A DNA stretch of 64,000 nucleotides from Rickettsiales bacterium (GTDB lineage: Bacteria; Pseudomonadota; Alphaproteobacteria; Rickettsiales; UBA3002), in NCBI GenBank assembly GCA_028281385.1, contig JANQJY010000049.1, positions 1 to 64,000 on the forward strand, read 5' to 3'. Made by a program: the position numbers and the translations under genes. The notes beneath the pieces are model-generated. The model did not search any database and was not told the DNA's origin. It saw nothing but the letters and a program-made list of their open reading frames with translations. Positions 1 through 9,310 of the stretch are shown piece after piece. The stretch's first letter is position 1. The number at the start of each line of letters is the position of its first letter.

Positions 1-34
1 GAGTGTATTCTTATTTTTGGAACAGGGTTTTAAT

Positions 35-136
35 ATGAATCACGGATTTTCCCTCGTTGAACTCTCCATCGTCCTGGTCATCCTCGGCCTGCTCACCGGT
101 GGTTGTTTAGAACCGAATAATTTATCATATAAGTAA
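35..136 (+). pseudogene. Orphan prepilin N-terminal fragment (type IV pilin-like signal, then premature end)
   Basis: Translates to MNHGFSLVELSIVLVILGLLTGGCLEPNNLSYK*; matches the N-terminus of the pilin at 40483..41274 (MHHGFSLVELSIVLVILGLLTGG) and then diverges and stops. Confidence 0.6.
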
Positions 137-332
137 AACCGTTTTCTTTCGTCGAATATTCTGTTTACCCTGGCTTTTGGCAGCTTTCACCCTGTGTATG
201 CTATCACCACATAATGACAAACAATCCCTTGCAATTGCAATGGATAGCACTAGATTACACCATATCTGAGTAAATTAATTGGTTTTTACTCAGGAAGTGA
301 TTGAGTGTGTTTTGTTGAAAGGAGAAAACTCT

Positions 333-935
333 ATGGGAGTATTAGTCGGCAAAAAAGCCCCGGATTTTACAGCCGCCGCCGTCATGCCGGACGGTAGCAT
401 TAATGAAGAATTCAATCTGAAGGAGTATCTTGGCGGAAAGATCGGCGTGCTGTTTTTCTGGCCGCTGGATTTCACCTTTGTCTGCCCGTCAGAGATTATC
501 GCTTTCGACAATCGCGTCGAGGAATTCAAACAGCGCGGTGCGGAACTGATCGGTGTGAGCGTTGATTCACATTTCACCCATGCGGCCTGGCGCAACACGC
601 CGGTGAATAAAGGTGGTATCGGCGAAGTCAAATTCCCGATGGTCGCTGACATTACCAAAGCCATCGCGCGCGATTATGATGTCCTGCTGAATGATTCGGT
701 CGCTTACCGCGGCACCTTCATGATCGACGGCAACGGCATCGTGCGTCATCAGATCGTCAATGATCTGCCACTCGGCCGTAACGTCGAGGAAGCAATCCGT
801 ATGATCGATGCGCTGCAATTCACCGAAGAGCATGGCGAAGTCTGCCCGGCGGGATGGCAGAAAGGCGAGACCGGCATGAAACCGACAGCGGAAGGCGTGG
901 CCTCTTACCTTGCTGAGAACGCCGCCAATCTGTAA
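333..935 (+). CDS. ahpC: Peroxiredoxin, AhpC/2-Cys type
   Basis: FFWPLDFTFVCPSEI and EVCPAGWQKG motifs; ATG at 333 preceded by AAAGGAG RBS (track ORF starts at 279). Confidence 0.9.
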   Translation: MGVLVGKKAPDFTAAAVMPDGSINEEFNLKEYLGGKIGVLFFWPLDFTFVCPSEIIAFDNRVEEFKQRGAELIGVSVDSHFTHAAWRNTPVNKGGIGEVKFPMVADITKAIARDYDVLLNDSVAYRGTFMIDGNGIVRHQIVNDLPLGRNVEEAIRMIDALQFTEEHGEVCPAGWQKGETGMKPTAEGVASYLAENAANL

Positions 936-959
936 TCACCCTTATTTCGGAGCAGGATC

Positions 960-1937
960 ATGGCCAAAGAGCCGCAGACTCATAACAGTAAAGTCCTGAT
1001 TATCGGCTCAGGCTCTGCTGGCTGTACGGCGGCGATTTATGCTGCACGCGCCGGTCTTTCTCCGATTATGGTGCATGGCATGCAGCCGGGCGGTCAACTG
1101 ACTATTACCACCGAGGTCGAGAATTATCCCGGCTTTGCCGAAGTGATTCAGGGTCCGTGGTTGATGGAACAGATGGAAGCACAGGCTAAGAATGTCGGCA
1201 CAGAGATTATCCATGATGTCATTACATCGGTTGACCTATCAAAACGGCCTTTTGTCGCCAAAGGTGATTCGGGTGACAGCTATGTCGGTGATACACTGAT
1301 TATTGCCACCGGTGCCTCAGCGCGCTGGCTCGGACTTGACAGCGAAAGCAACTTCCAGAATTTCGGTGTCTCCGCCTGTGCCACCTGCGATGGGTTTTTC
1401 TTCAAGGATAAGGAAGTCGTGGTGATCGGCGGTGGCAACACTGCGGTCGAAGAAGCGCTGTTCATGGCCAATCTGGCTTCGAAAGTGACATTGATTCATC
1501 GTCGCGATTCCCTGCGTGCGGAAAAGATTCTGCAGGAGCGATTATTCAAGAATGACAAGATTTCCGTGTTATGGGATCATGTCGTTGAAGAATTTTTGGG
1601 TGAGAATGACCCGCCGAATCTGACCGGCGTGCGTGTGAAGCATGTTAAAACCGACGAGACATCTGAATTGAAAACCGACGGCGCCTTCGTCGCCATCGGT
1701 CATGACCCCAATAGCAATGTCTTCAAAAATACTGAGTTGGAAATGGATAAAGAGGGCTATCTTATCGTTACACCTGGTACAACCGCAACGAATATTCCCG
1801 GCGTTTATGCCGCTGGCGATATTCAAGATAAGATCTATCGCCAGGCTGTTACTGCCGCCGGTATGGGATGCATGGCCGCACTGGAGGCCGAAAAATTCCT
1901 TGCCGAACATGAGGATGCATCCAGCGCTGCGGCCTAA
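960..1937 (+). CDS. trxB: Thioredoxin reductase
   Basis: FAD GSGSAGCTAAIYAARA, redox CATCDG, NADPH GGGNTAVEEA motifs. Confidence 0.95.
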   Translation: MAKEPQTHNSKVLIIGSGSAGCTAAIYAARAGLSPIMVHGMQPGGQLTITTEVENYPGFAEVIQGPWLMEQMEAQAKNVGTEIIHDVITSVDLSKRPFVAKGDSGDSYVGDTLIIATGASARWLGLDSESNFQNFGVSACATCDGFFFKDKEVVVIGGGNTAVEEALFMANLASKVTLIHRRDSLRAEKILQERLFKNDKISVLWDHVVEEFLGENDPPNLTGVRVKHVKTDETSELKTDGAFVAIGHDPNSNVFKNTELEMDKEGYLIVTPGTTATNIPGVYAAGDIQDKIYRQAVTAAGMGCMAALEAEKFLAEHEDASSAAA

Positions 1938-2013
1938 CCCTAGGGTTGCAAAAAAATCATAGCTTGGCTTTTTCCTGAAATGCTTCTATAGTGCGCTGCA
2001 ACATTATCATAAT

Positions 2014-2925
2014 ATGATCGGCACGCAGAAGATGGATTGGGACAAACTCAGAACCTTTTATACCGTCGCACAATCAAAAAGCCTGACCAAGGCGGCTGAG
2101 TCCCTGTCGATCAGCCAGTCTGCCATCAGCCGTCAGATCAGCGCCGTGGAATCCGATGTCGGCGTTACCTTGTTCCACCGCCACGCACGCGGATTATTGC
2201 TGACCGAACAGGGCGAAATCCTGTTCCGCACGGTCGCAGAAGTAGTCAACAAGCTACAAACCACCCAGAGCATTCTCGCCGAAACGTCCGAACGCCCACG
2301 CGGGCCGTTTCATATTACCGCTCCGGCAGCGATCGGCACTATCTGGCTCACGACAGTGATGAAGGAATTCACCAGCCTGTATCCTGATATTGAAGTCACG
2401 CTTTTCTGCGAAGACGAAGAGAGAGACCTGTCGATGCGTGAAGCCGATGTCGCCATCCGGTTATACCCGTCCAAACATCCCGATTTGGTGCAGAAAAAAC
2501 TCGTCTCGCTGTCGAACAGCCTTTACGCATCGAATGATTACCTACATGAATACGGCACGCCGACCAGCATCGAAGCATTAAAAAGCCATCGAATTATCAG
2601 TTTCAGCAAATCATCTCAACTCCCCTTTCCGGAAGTAAACTGGCTGCTCAATCTGCCAGAAGTAAAGAAGCTGAAAATAAAACCAATCTTTCAAACCAAC
2701 AGCTTAAACAGCATGCGCCGCGCCGTAAAAACAGGTATCGGCATTGCTGCCCTGCCGGACTATCTGATGTATCGTGCCCGTCATATCAGCCGATTGCTGC
2801 CTGATTTAAAAGCGCCGGAAACAAATGCTTATTTCGTCTATCCCGTTGAGTTAAAGAATTCCCGTCGTATTGCCGTTTTTAAAAATTTCATCACACGCAA
2901 ATTGGCCGAATATAATTTTCATTGA
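2014..2925 (+). CDS. LysR family transcriptional regulator
   Basis: N-terminal LysR HTH (LRTFYTVAQSKSLTKAAESLSISQSAISRQI) and substrate-binding domain. Confidence 0.92.
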   Translation: MIGTQKMDWDKLRTFYTVAQSKSLTKAAESLSISQSAISRQISAVESDVGVTLFHRHARGLLLTEQGEILFRTVAEVVNKLQTTQSILAETSERPRGPFHITAPAAIGTIWLTTVMKEFTSLYPDIEVTLFCEDEERDLSMREADVAIRLYPSKHPDLVQKKLVSLSNSLYASNDYLHEYGTPTSIEALKSHRIISFSKSSQLPFPEVNWLLNLPEVKKLKIKPIFQTNSLNSMRRAVKTGIGIAALPDYLMYRARHISRLLPDLKAPETNAYFVYPVELKNSRRIAVFKNFITRKLAEYNFH

Positions 2926-2994
2926 AATACAAAGATTTGAGAGGTCTTCGCCAAGATATGCATTTTTTGCAATTCACATAGATGCATTTTTCCA

Positions 2995-3022
2995 TTGAAA
3001 AGTTAATTTAAATTAATAATAT
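2995..3022 (+). promoter_or_regulatory. Predicted sigma70-like promoter for ncRNA candidate (TTGAAA-N16-TAATAT)
   Basis: -35 TTGAAA 2995-3000, -10 TAATAT 3017-3022. Confidence 0.5.
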
Positions 3023-3028
3023 GCCGCT

Positions 3029-3193
3029 TCCAAATCACTTAGTCATAGCATGATATGTTGATTTGGTGCCAGCCTTACCGGGCTGGCCCCCGGGCCGTTT
3101 CGGCCCATTACTGCCCGATAACGCAATGTTATCGTGGCGAGTAGCCTCCCTGTTAATCTCGCCGGGCTTTGTTAAAAAGTCCGGTATTTTTTT
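3029..3193 (+). ncRNA. Structured small RNA candidate with intrinsic terminator
   Basis: Serial stems CCAAATCA/TGATTTGG, GCCAGCC/GGCTGGC, GGGCCG/CGGCCC, GATAAC/GTTATC, GGCGAG/CTCGCC, then terminator; no ORF. Confidence 0.55.
3162..3193 (+). terminator. Rho-independent terminator
   Basis: CCGGGCTTT-GTTAA-AAAGTCCGG then TATTTTTTT. Confidence 0.75.
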
Positions 3194-3222
3194 ACTTAAA
3201 AAGAATGTTTAGCTTTTAACCT

Positions 3223-4425
3223 TTAGCTTAACGCTGCGCAGGCTTCGGCAATACGCTCACAGGCTGTCTTAAGCGCTTCATCCGAGGTAGCATAGGAAAT
3301 GCGGAAAAAACCATCCATTCCAAAGGCGCTGCCGGCAACGGTACCAACCAACGCTTGTTCCAGCAGATAGCTGCTGAAGGCAATGCTGTCGGCAATGGTC
3401 TCTCCCAAGGGTGTTTTTTTGCCGATAAAGGCGGAACAATCGGGAAACACATAAAAAGCGCCATCCGGTTTGGCACAATGGATGCCGTCAATGGCATTCA
3501 GCTTTTCTATCACCAGATCCTGGCGTTTTTTGAATGCCGGAATCCAGTCCTTCAGAAAATCACGCGAACCGGTCAGCCCGGCCACCGCCGCTGCCTGCGA
3601 AATGGAACAGGCATTCGATGTGCTGTGCGACTGAATCGAACTGATAGCTTTAATCAGCCATTGCGGCCCAGCACCATAACCAATACGCCAGCCTGTCATG
3701 GAATAGGCTTTCGAGACGCCATTAACTGTCAGCGTTCTGTCATATAGCTCTGGCTCCACCTGCGCCGGAGTGACAAATTCAAACTCGTCATAGACCAGAT
3801 ATTCATAAATATCATCAGCCATGATCAGCACCTGCGGGTGTTGTTTCAACACATCGGTCAGTGCTTTCATTTCATCACATGTATAGCCGGCACCGGTCGG
3901 GTTGGAAGGTGAATTCAAAATTACCCAGCGGGTTTTTTCGGTGATAGCGGCTTCCAGCGCTTCCGGCTGCAGTTTAAATCCATTCTTCGCCGAAGATTCG
4001 ACAAAAACCGGTGTCCCTTCGGCAATGATCACCATATCCGGATAGGACACCCAGTAAGGCACCGGAATGATCACCTCATCACCGGGATTGACCGTTGCCA
4101 GCAACGCATTGAACAACACCTGTTTGGCACCATTGCCCACGACAATCTGTGATGGAGCATAATCCAGCCCGTTATCCGTCTTGAATTTGGCACAGACTGC
4201 CTCTTTCAGTTCCGGTGTACCTGCCGCTGCGGTATATTTGGTTTTACCATCGTGAATTGCCTTGATCGCCGCTTCCTTGATATGATCCGGCGTATCGAAA
4301 TCCGGCTCACCGGCAGCCAGCCCGATCACATCCTTTCCCGCAGCGCGCAATTCTGCCGCCTTGGCTGTTACCGCCATCGTCGGTGACGGTTTAATCGCGC
4401 TCAGGCGCTTTGCAATATCACTCAT
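3223..4425 (-). CDS. aspC: Pyridoxal phosphate-dependent aspartate aminotransferase
   Basis: GAAGEPDFDTP-like, NSPSNPTGAGY, SKAYSMTGWRIGY motifs. Confidence 0.93.
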   Translation of the reverse strand: MSDIAKRLSAIKPSPTMAVTAKAAELRAAGKDVIGLAAGEPDFDTPDHIKEAAIKAIHDGKTKYTAAAGTPELKEAVCAKFKTDNGLDYAPSQIVVGNGAKQVLFNALLATVNPGDEVIIPVPYWVSYPDMVIIAEGTPVFVESSAKNGFKLQPEALEAAITEKTRWVILNSPSNPTGAGYTCDEMKALTDVLKQHPQVLIMADDIYEYLVYDEFEFVTPAQVEPELYDRTLTVNGVSKAYSMTGWRIGYGAGPQWLIKAISSIQSHSTSNACSISQAAAVAGLTGSRDFLKDWIPAFKKRQDLVIEKLNAIDGIHCAKPDGAFYVFPDCSAFIGKKTPLGETIADSIAFSSYLLEQALVGTVAGSAFGMDGFFRISYATSDEALKTACERIAEACAALS

Positions 4426-5434
4426 CCAATCCTCCCGTTTCCGTGGTGATAGTTATGTCATTCTCCAGCATGTCTTCGATGACCTGATCCAGGAGGACAT
4501 CATCCACCTGTTCTTCTGTGTAGGGTATCCGCAGCAGTTCGACAATGGCAATTTCATCTCTGGGGAAAGGCAGGCCGGAATCTGTATCATTCTGATAACT
4601 CGGGGGGATCATCAATCGCCGGGCTTCCTGATATTTCATTCCGAATAATCCGCGGTCGATGCCATGACCGAATTCACCCTGACCAACCGTTGTGACAAAC
4701 GGTCCGCCTTGTACTTGCGAATCATAAAGCAACACTCCGGCGGCATTATAAAGGCGCAGGAGAAAAGCGATCTCATCCCCGCAACTGGCATGAACATGCA
4801 GACCCCGATATGGCTCGATACCTTTTACTATGGTTTCCGAAGAAAACCGCAATGTCTCATTGGCCCTCGGCGAAAGGTCTTTCAGTTCAAACAGGAATGG
4901 GACCATCGGTGCATCGACATCATCAAATTCCTTATGCGGCCAGACCAGTTTCGGCCCAAATGCAAGGAAGCGTGTGCCGCCCAGCTTCATGCCGCGCACT
5001 CCAAGTTGCCAGCTTTCACGTGTTGTCCCGTCGCCAATGATAAAGGTGATTGGTTCTTCCGGCGCCTCCGGCGACATTTGGTAATAGTCCTCAATTCCCT
5101 CTTCTCGCGCCCGCTTTTCCAAATAGGTGATTTTTACCGTGACCTGCTGACCGCACATGGCGATGTCACCAGTTCCTTCACGTATTTCTTCATAATCCAC
5201 ATCGGAAGCGAATTCCGGATCAATCACTCGATGCCAGCGGTCGATACTGAAAAACTCTTTTATTTCCGGATAGTTTTTAAGGCCGAGATCTTCTTCCTCT
5301 CCGGCGGGGGAAATACTATCCGGTGTTTTATCCTTTTCTTCCACATAACCGACAAATACCATGTAAAGAAGAAACAATCCTACCAGCCAACGTACCCAGT
5401 CCGGTGTATGTGGATCTTTTTTAAACAGTGCCAT
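4418..5434 (-). CDS. Membrane-anchored FKBP-type peptidyl-prolyl isomerase-like protein
   Basis: N-terminal TM segment; two FKBP-like stretches (GVRGMKLGGTRFLAFGP and GIDRGLFGMKYQEARRLMIPPSY). Confidence 0.65.
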   Translation of the reverse strand: MALFKKDPHTPDWVRWLVGLFLLYMVFVGYVEEKDKTPDSISPAGEEEDLGLKNYPEIKEFFSIDRWHRVIDPEFASDVDYEEIREGTGDIAMCGQQVTVKITYLEKRAREEGIEDYYQMSPEAPEEPITFIIGDGTTRESWQLGVRGMKLGGTRFLAFGPKLVWPHKEFDDVDAPMVPFLFELKDLSPRANETLRFSSETIVKGIEPYRGLHVHASCGDEIAFLLRLYNAAGVLLYDSQVQGGPFVTTVGQGEFGHGIDRGLFGMKYQEARRLMIPPSYQNDTDSGLPFPRDEIAIVELLRIPYTEEQVDDVLLDQVIEDMLENDITITTETGGLDE

Positions 5435-5464
5435 AGAAGCACTATACCTGATGGTCGACAGAAG

Positions 5465-6565
5465 TTAAACATTGAAGCGGAAATGAAAGATATCGCCATC
5501 CCGCACTTCATACTCCTTACCTTCAAGACGCAGTTTCCCGGTTTCCTTCGCCCCGCCTTCGCCGCCACAGGCGATATATTCTTCATAGGCAACCGTTTCG
5601 GCACGAATAAAACCTTTTTCAAAATCGGTATGGATTACGCCTGCCGCTTCCGGCGCTTTTGCGCCTTTGCGTACCGTCCAGGCGCGTGCCTCCTTCGGCC
5701 CGGCAGTAAAGAAAGTGAGCAGATCAAGTAACCCATATCCTTCACGGATAATGCGCGTCAGCCCGGTTTCCTTCAATCCCAGACTTTCCAGATATTCCTG
5801 TTTTTCCTGGTCTTCCAGCCCGGCCAGTTCTTCTTCGATTTTAGCGGAAATGATTACTACCGGCGCCTGCTTTTCCGCCACCATGGCCGCCACTTTCTCA
5901 GACAACGCATTACCGCCTGCCGCAGCATCCTCCTCGACATTGCACACATACATGGCCGGTTTACTGCTCAGCAGTTGCAGCATCCTGACCTGTTTTGCCG
6001 CAAACGCATCCTTCGCCTGATAGTGATAAGCCGGTGTGCCTTCTTCCAGCAAATGGCATATCGCCTCGACAATCGGCATCAACGCCTTGGCTTCCTTATC
6101 CTGACCGCGAATCTTTTTTTCCAGATTGGCTTTGCGTTTCTCAAGGCTCTCCAGATCAGCAAGAATCAGCTCGGTCTCAATAATCTCCGCATCGCGCAAC
6201 GGATCGACCGATCCTTCCACATGCGTAATATCATCATCTTCAAAACAACGCAGCATATAGATAATCGCATCAACTTCGCGGATATGGCTCAGAAATTGAT
6301 TGCCCAGCCCTTCTCCTTTACTGGCACCGCGCACCAGCCCGGCAATATCGACAAATTCAAGCTGCGTCGGCAGAATCGCTGCCGATTTGGCCAGCACGGC
6401 AATCTTATCCAGACGCTCATCCGGCACGGCAACCCGCCCGACATTCGGCTCAATCGTACAGAAAGGATAATTCGCCGCTTCGGCCGATTGTTGCGACAGC
6501 AACGCGTTGAACAGAGTTGATTTGCCGACGTTTGGCAGACCAACAATACCACAATTAAATCCCAT
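5465..6565 (-). CDS. ychF: Redox-regulated ATPase YchF (Obg family)
   Basis: GLPNVGKSTLFNAL, DIAGLVRGASKGEGLGN, C-terminal TGS-like domain. Confidence 0.96.
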   Translation of the reverse strand: MGFNCGIVGLPNVGKSTLFNALLSQQSAEAANYPFCTIEPNVGRVAVPDERLDKIAVLAKSAAILPTQLEFVDIAGLVRGASKGEGLGNQFLSHIREVDAIIYMLRCFEDDDITHVEGSVDPLRDAEIIETELILADLESLEKRKANLEKKIRGQDKEAKALMPIVEAICHLLEEGTPAYHYQAKDAFAAKQVRMLQLLSSKPAMYVCNVEEDAAAGGNALSEKVAAMVAEKQAPVVIISAKIEEELAGLEDQEKQEYLESLGLKETGLTRIIREGYGLLDLLTFFTAGPKEARAWTVRKGAKAPEAAGVIHTDFEKGFIRAETVAYEEYIACGGEGGAKETGKLRLEGKEYEVRDGDIFHFRFNV

Positions 6566-7138
6566 TTATTTCCCTCCCGACAGCAGCGCTATCTTGCTCA
6601 TAAAGGCTTCCGGCCCATCGGTAAAAAACAGCTTGATCTGCCGTGCAATATCGTCCAGCAACGGATCAATGAGGTTCCGGTCCGCTTTGGAAAAATCACT
6701 CAACACATAATTGCTGACCTGATCCTTGTCGCCGGGGTGATCGATACCGATACGCAATCGCCAATAATCCTTGCCGATATGGCAATCAATATCACGCAGT
6801 CCATTATGGCCACCATGGCCACCGCCCTGCTTTATCCGAAGTTTGCCTGTCGGCAGATCCAGTTCATCATGCATCACCAGTATTTGCTCTGGCGGAATAT
6901 CATAATAAGACGCCATTTGCCCCACTGCCCTGCCGGAGTGATTCATAAATGTTGCCGGTTTGGCAAGAAGCATTTTGTCTCCAGCCAGACGGATATCGGT
7001 ATGCTCAGCAGAAAATTTTTTCCGCCAGCCCGCATCGCCATAGCCCTCGGCCAGACGGTCCGCCAGCATAAACCCTACATTATGACGATGGTGTTGATAT
7101 TGTTTCCCGGGATTGCCAAGCCCTACCAAAAGCCACAT
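6566..7138 (-). CDS. pth: Peptidyl-tRNA hydrolase
   Basis: VGLGNPGKQYQHHRHNVGF, HDELDLPTGKLRIKQGGGHGGHNGLRD. Confidence 0.96.
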   Translation of the reverse strand: MWLLVGLGNPGKQYQHHRHNVGFMLADRLAEGYGDAGWRKKFSAEHTDIRLAGDKMLLAKPATFMNHSGRAVGQMASYYDIPPEQILVMHDELDLPTGKLRIKQGGGHGGHNGLRDIDCHIGKDYWRLRIGIDHPGDKDQVSNYVLSDFSKADRNLIDPLLDDIARQIKLFFTDGPEAFMSKIALLSGGK

Positions 7139-7162
7139 GGCAAACCTCTTCCCGCAAAGGCG

Positions 7163-7822
7163 TTACTCGGCCTTTTTCTCTTCTTTCTTCTCACCTTTCG
7201 TCGCTGATTCCTCACCAGCCTCAGCACCTTCTGCTGCTGCAGTCTCTTCCTCATCCTTCTTACCGCGGCCGGTAATGGCTGCCAGCGTAAAGTCACGGTC
7301 AATCGACGATTTTACGCCTTCAGGAAGGGTGACGCTGCTGATATGAACCGAATCGCCGATATTCACTTCCAACAAATCCACTTCGAGGAAAGACGGGATA
7401 TGATTGACGTTACAGACCAACTCGACATCGTGGCGGACAATATTCAGCGCACCACCGCGTTTGATGCCTTTCGAACGTTCACGGTTAATGTAACGCACCG
7501 GTACTTTCACCGTCACCGTTGATTCATCAGTAACCTTGAGGAAATCGACATGTTCCACCTTGTCCGATACCGGATGCAACTGAACATCGCGCGGCAGGAC
7601 ATGATAGCTCTCACTTCCCAGTTTGACTTCCACCAGCTTGTTGAAAAAGCCGCCTTTGAAATATTCGCGGACAACGTCTTTTTCTTCGATCGCAATCGAG
7701 ACGTTCTCTTTCAATTCACCATAGACAATCGCAGGTACTTTACCGGCACGGCGCAATGCGCGTGCAGAACCCTTGCCTGCTGTTTCCCGTTTTGCCGCTT
7801 CAAACGTAATGGCCGCTTGCAT
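7163..7822 (-). CDS. rplY: 50S ribosomal protein L25/general stress protein Ctc
   Basis: ARALRRAGKVPAIVYG, HVDFLKV motifs; acidic/low complexity tail. Confidence 0.93.
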   Translation of the reverse strand: MQAAITFEAAKRETAGKGSARALRRAGKVPAIVYGELKENVSIAIEEKDVVREYFKGGFFNKLVEVKLGSESYHVLPRDVQLHPVSDKVEHVDFLKVTDESTVTVKVPVRYINRERSKGIKRGGALNIVRHDVELVCNVNHIPSFLEVDLLEVNIGDSVHISSVTLPEGVKSSIDRDFTLAAITGRGKKDEEETAAAEGAEAGEESATKGEKKEEKKAE

Positions 7823-7910
7823 GTTTCATTCTCCATTTTTTCAGAAAGGGCCGCATCTATAGCGGTTTGGCACCTATTAGTCAAATGCTAAGTGAAGGAT
7901 TTATTTACGT

Positions 7911-8846
7911 TTAATCAAACAGGCTTGAAACTGAGGTTTCGCTGCTGATGCGCTGGACTGCTTCCGCCAGCAGGGGCGCTACCGACACGACCCTGATATT
8001 CTTACATTTCCTGGTTTTTTCCGCAGGGTTGATCGTATCACTGATCACCAGCGACGACAGTTTGGAATTGGTCACTCGCTCAACCGCATTGCCTGACAGC
8101 ACCCCATGTGTGACATAAGCCGAAACACTGGAGGCTCCTCTGGACACCAGTTCCTCCGCCGCATTGCATAATGTGCCGGCGGAATCGACAATATCATCAA
8201 ACAGAATACAATGACGTCCGTCGACATCGCCGATAATATGCATCACTTCCGACACACCAGCGCGTTCGCGGCGCTTATCGACAATTGCTAGGTCGGCATT
8301 GAGACGGCTCGCCAACGCTCTAGCCCGCACCACTCCGCCAACATCGGGCGAGACAATGACCAGCTCATCCGTCTTATCAAACTGTTCTTTTATATCGGCA
8401 ATGATCACTGGCCTGGCATAAAGATGATCGAGCGGAATATCGAAAAACCCCTGAATCTGTCCGGCATGCAAGTCGATCGTCAACACCCGGTCGGCACCAG
8501 CCGAAGTAATGATATTGGCAATCAGTTTCGCGGAGATCGGCGTTCTTGGTCCGGGTTTACGGTCCTGTCTGGCATAGCCGTAATAGGGAATCACCGCCGT
8601 CACGCGCTGTGCCGAGGCACGTTTAAGCGCATCCAGACAGACCAGCAATTCCATGATATTGTCATTGGACGGATAGGAGGTGGATTGAATCAGGAACACG
8701 TCCTCTCCGCGCACATTCTCCTGAATCTCGACAAATACCTCGTCATCAGAAAAGCGGCGAATCGCTGCATTCGACAGGGGTTTGTCCAAATACACTCCCA
8801 TCGCTTCGGCAAGCGGGCGGTTACTGTTACCGGAAATAAGCTTCAT
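7911..8846 (-). CDS. prs: Ribose-phosphate pyrophosphokinase
   Basis: [38 protein letters not shown] motifs; internal ATG ([13 protein letters not shown]) preferred over the track start at 8921. Confidence 0.94.
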   Translation of the reverse strand: MKLISGNSNRPLAEAMGVYLDKPLSNAAIRRFSDDEVFVEIQENVRGEDVFLIQSTSYPSNDNIMELLVCLDALKRASAQRVTAVIPYYGYARQDRKPGPRTPISAKLIANIITSAGADRVLTIDLHAGQIQGFFDIPLDHLYARPVIIADIKEQFDKTDELVIVSPDVGGVVRARALASRLNADLAIVDKRRERAGVSEVMHIIGDVDGRHCILFDDIVDSAGTLCNAAEELVSRGASSVSAYVTHGVLSGNAVERVTNSKLSSLVISDTINPAEKTRKCKNIRVVSVAPLLAEAVQRISSETSVSSLFD

Positions 8847-9069
8847 AGAAATACTCTGAATATTGTCAAACCTGCTCTTAGCATGATCCTGTGAAATGTA
8901 AATGCTCATCCGCAGGAACAAGCATGCCTGTCAGACATATTGTTTTTAGTCGTAGATGAAATAAGCAGATTAAATTTCTGAAACTCATTTATTATTTCAA
9001 AAGACATTTTAATCTGTCTTTGTTAAATTGTTGTTCACAGACCGTGCCCATGTGACAGACATGCAACAA

Positions 9070-9090
9070 GCTATGCATTTTTTGCATAGC
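9070..9090. repeat. Perfect 8-bp inverted repeat GCTATGCA-TTTTT-TGCATAGC
   Basis: Direct reading in prs/uvrC intergenic region. Confidence 0.75.
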
Positions 9091-9231
9091 ACAATTGCAT
9101 ATTCCTGATATGGAACATAGCAGACATCTGTAAAAACAATGGGTTATCTTGTCTGCCCAAAAATTGGGCAAATGACTTTTTCTGTGCTTTGTCTGGCAGA
9201 TAAATCACAGGGGTTGTTTTTATATACAGAG

Positions 9232-9240
9232 TTATCCACA
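9232..9240 (+). promoter_or_regulatory. Consensus DnaA box TTATCCACA
   Basis: Exact match to DnaA box consensus upstream of uvrC. Confidence 0.5.
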
Positions 9241-9310
9241 GCTTTCGGGGATAGATTTGTGAGTCTTTGTATTTCTTCATTTTTATATTCATTCCCTTTA
9301 GACCATCTTT

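Noticed and set aside
3029-3193. 6S RNA, tmRNA, SRP RNA or RNase P RNA assignment
   Set aside because: Multiple separate hairpins rather than a rod with central bubble, and none of the conserved motifs I know; left as unassigned.
4664-5731. 355-aa plus-strand ORF over the FKBP/ychF genes
   Set aside because: Shadow ORF opposite two recognisable genes; no domain seen.
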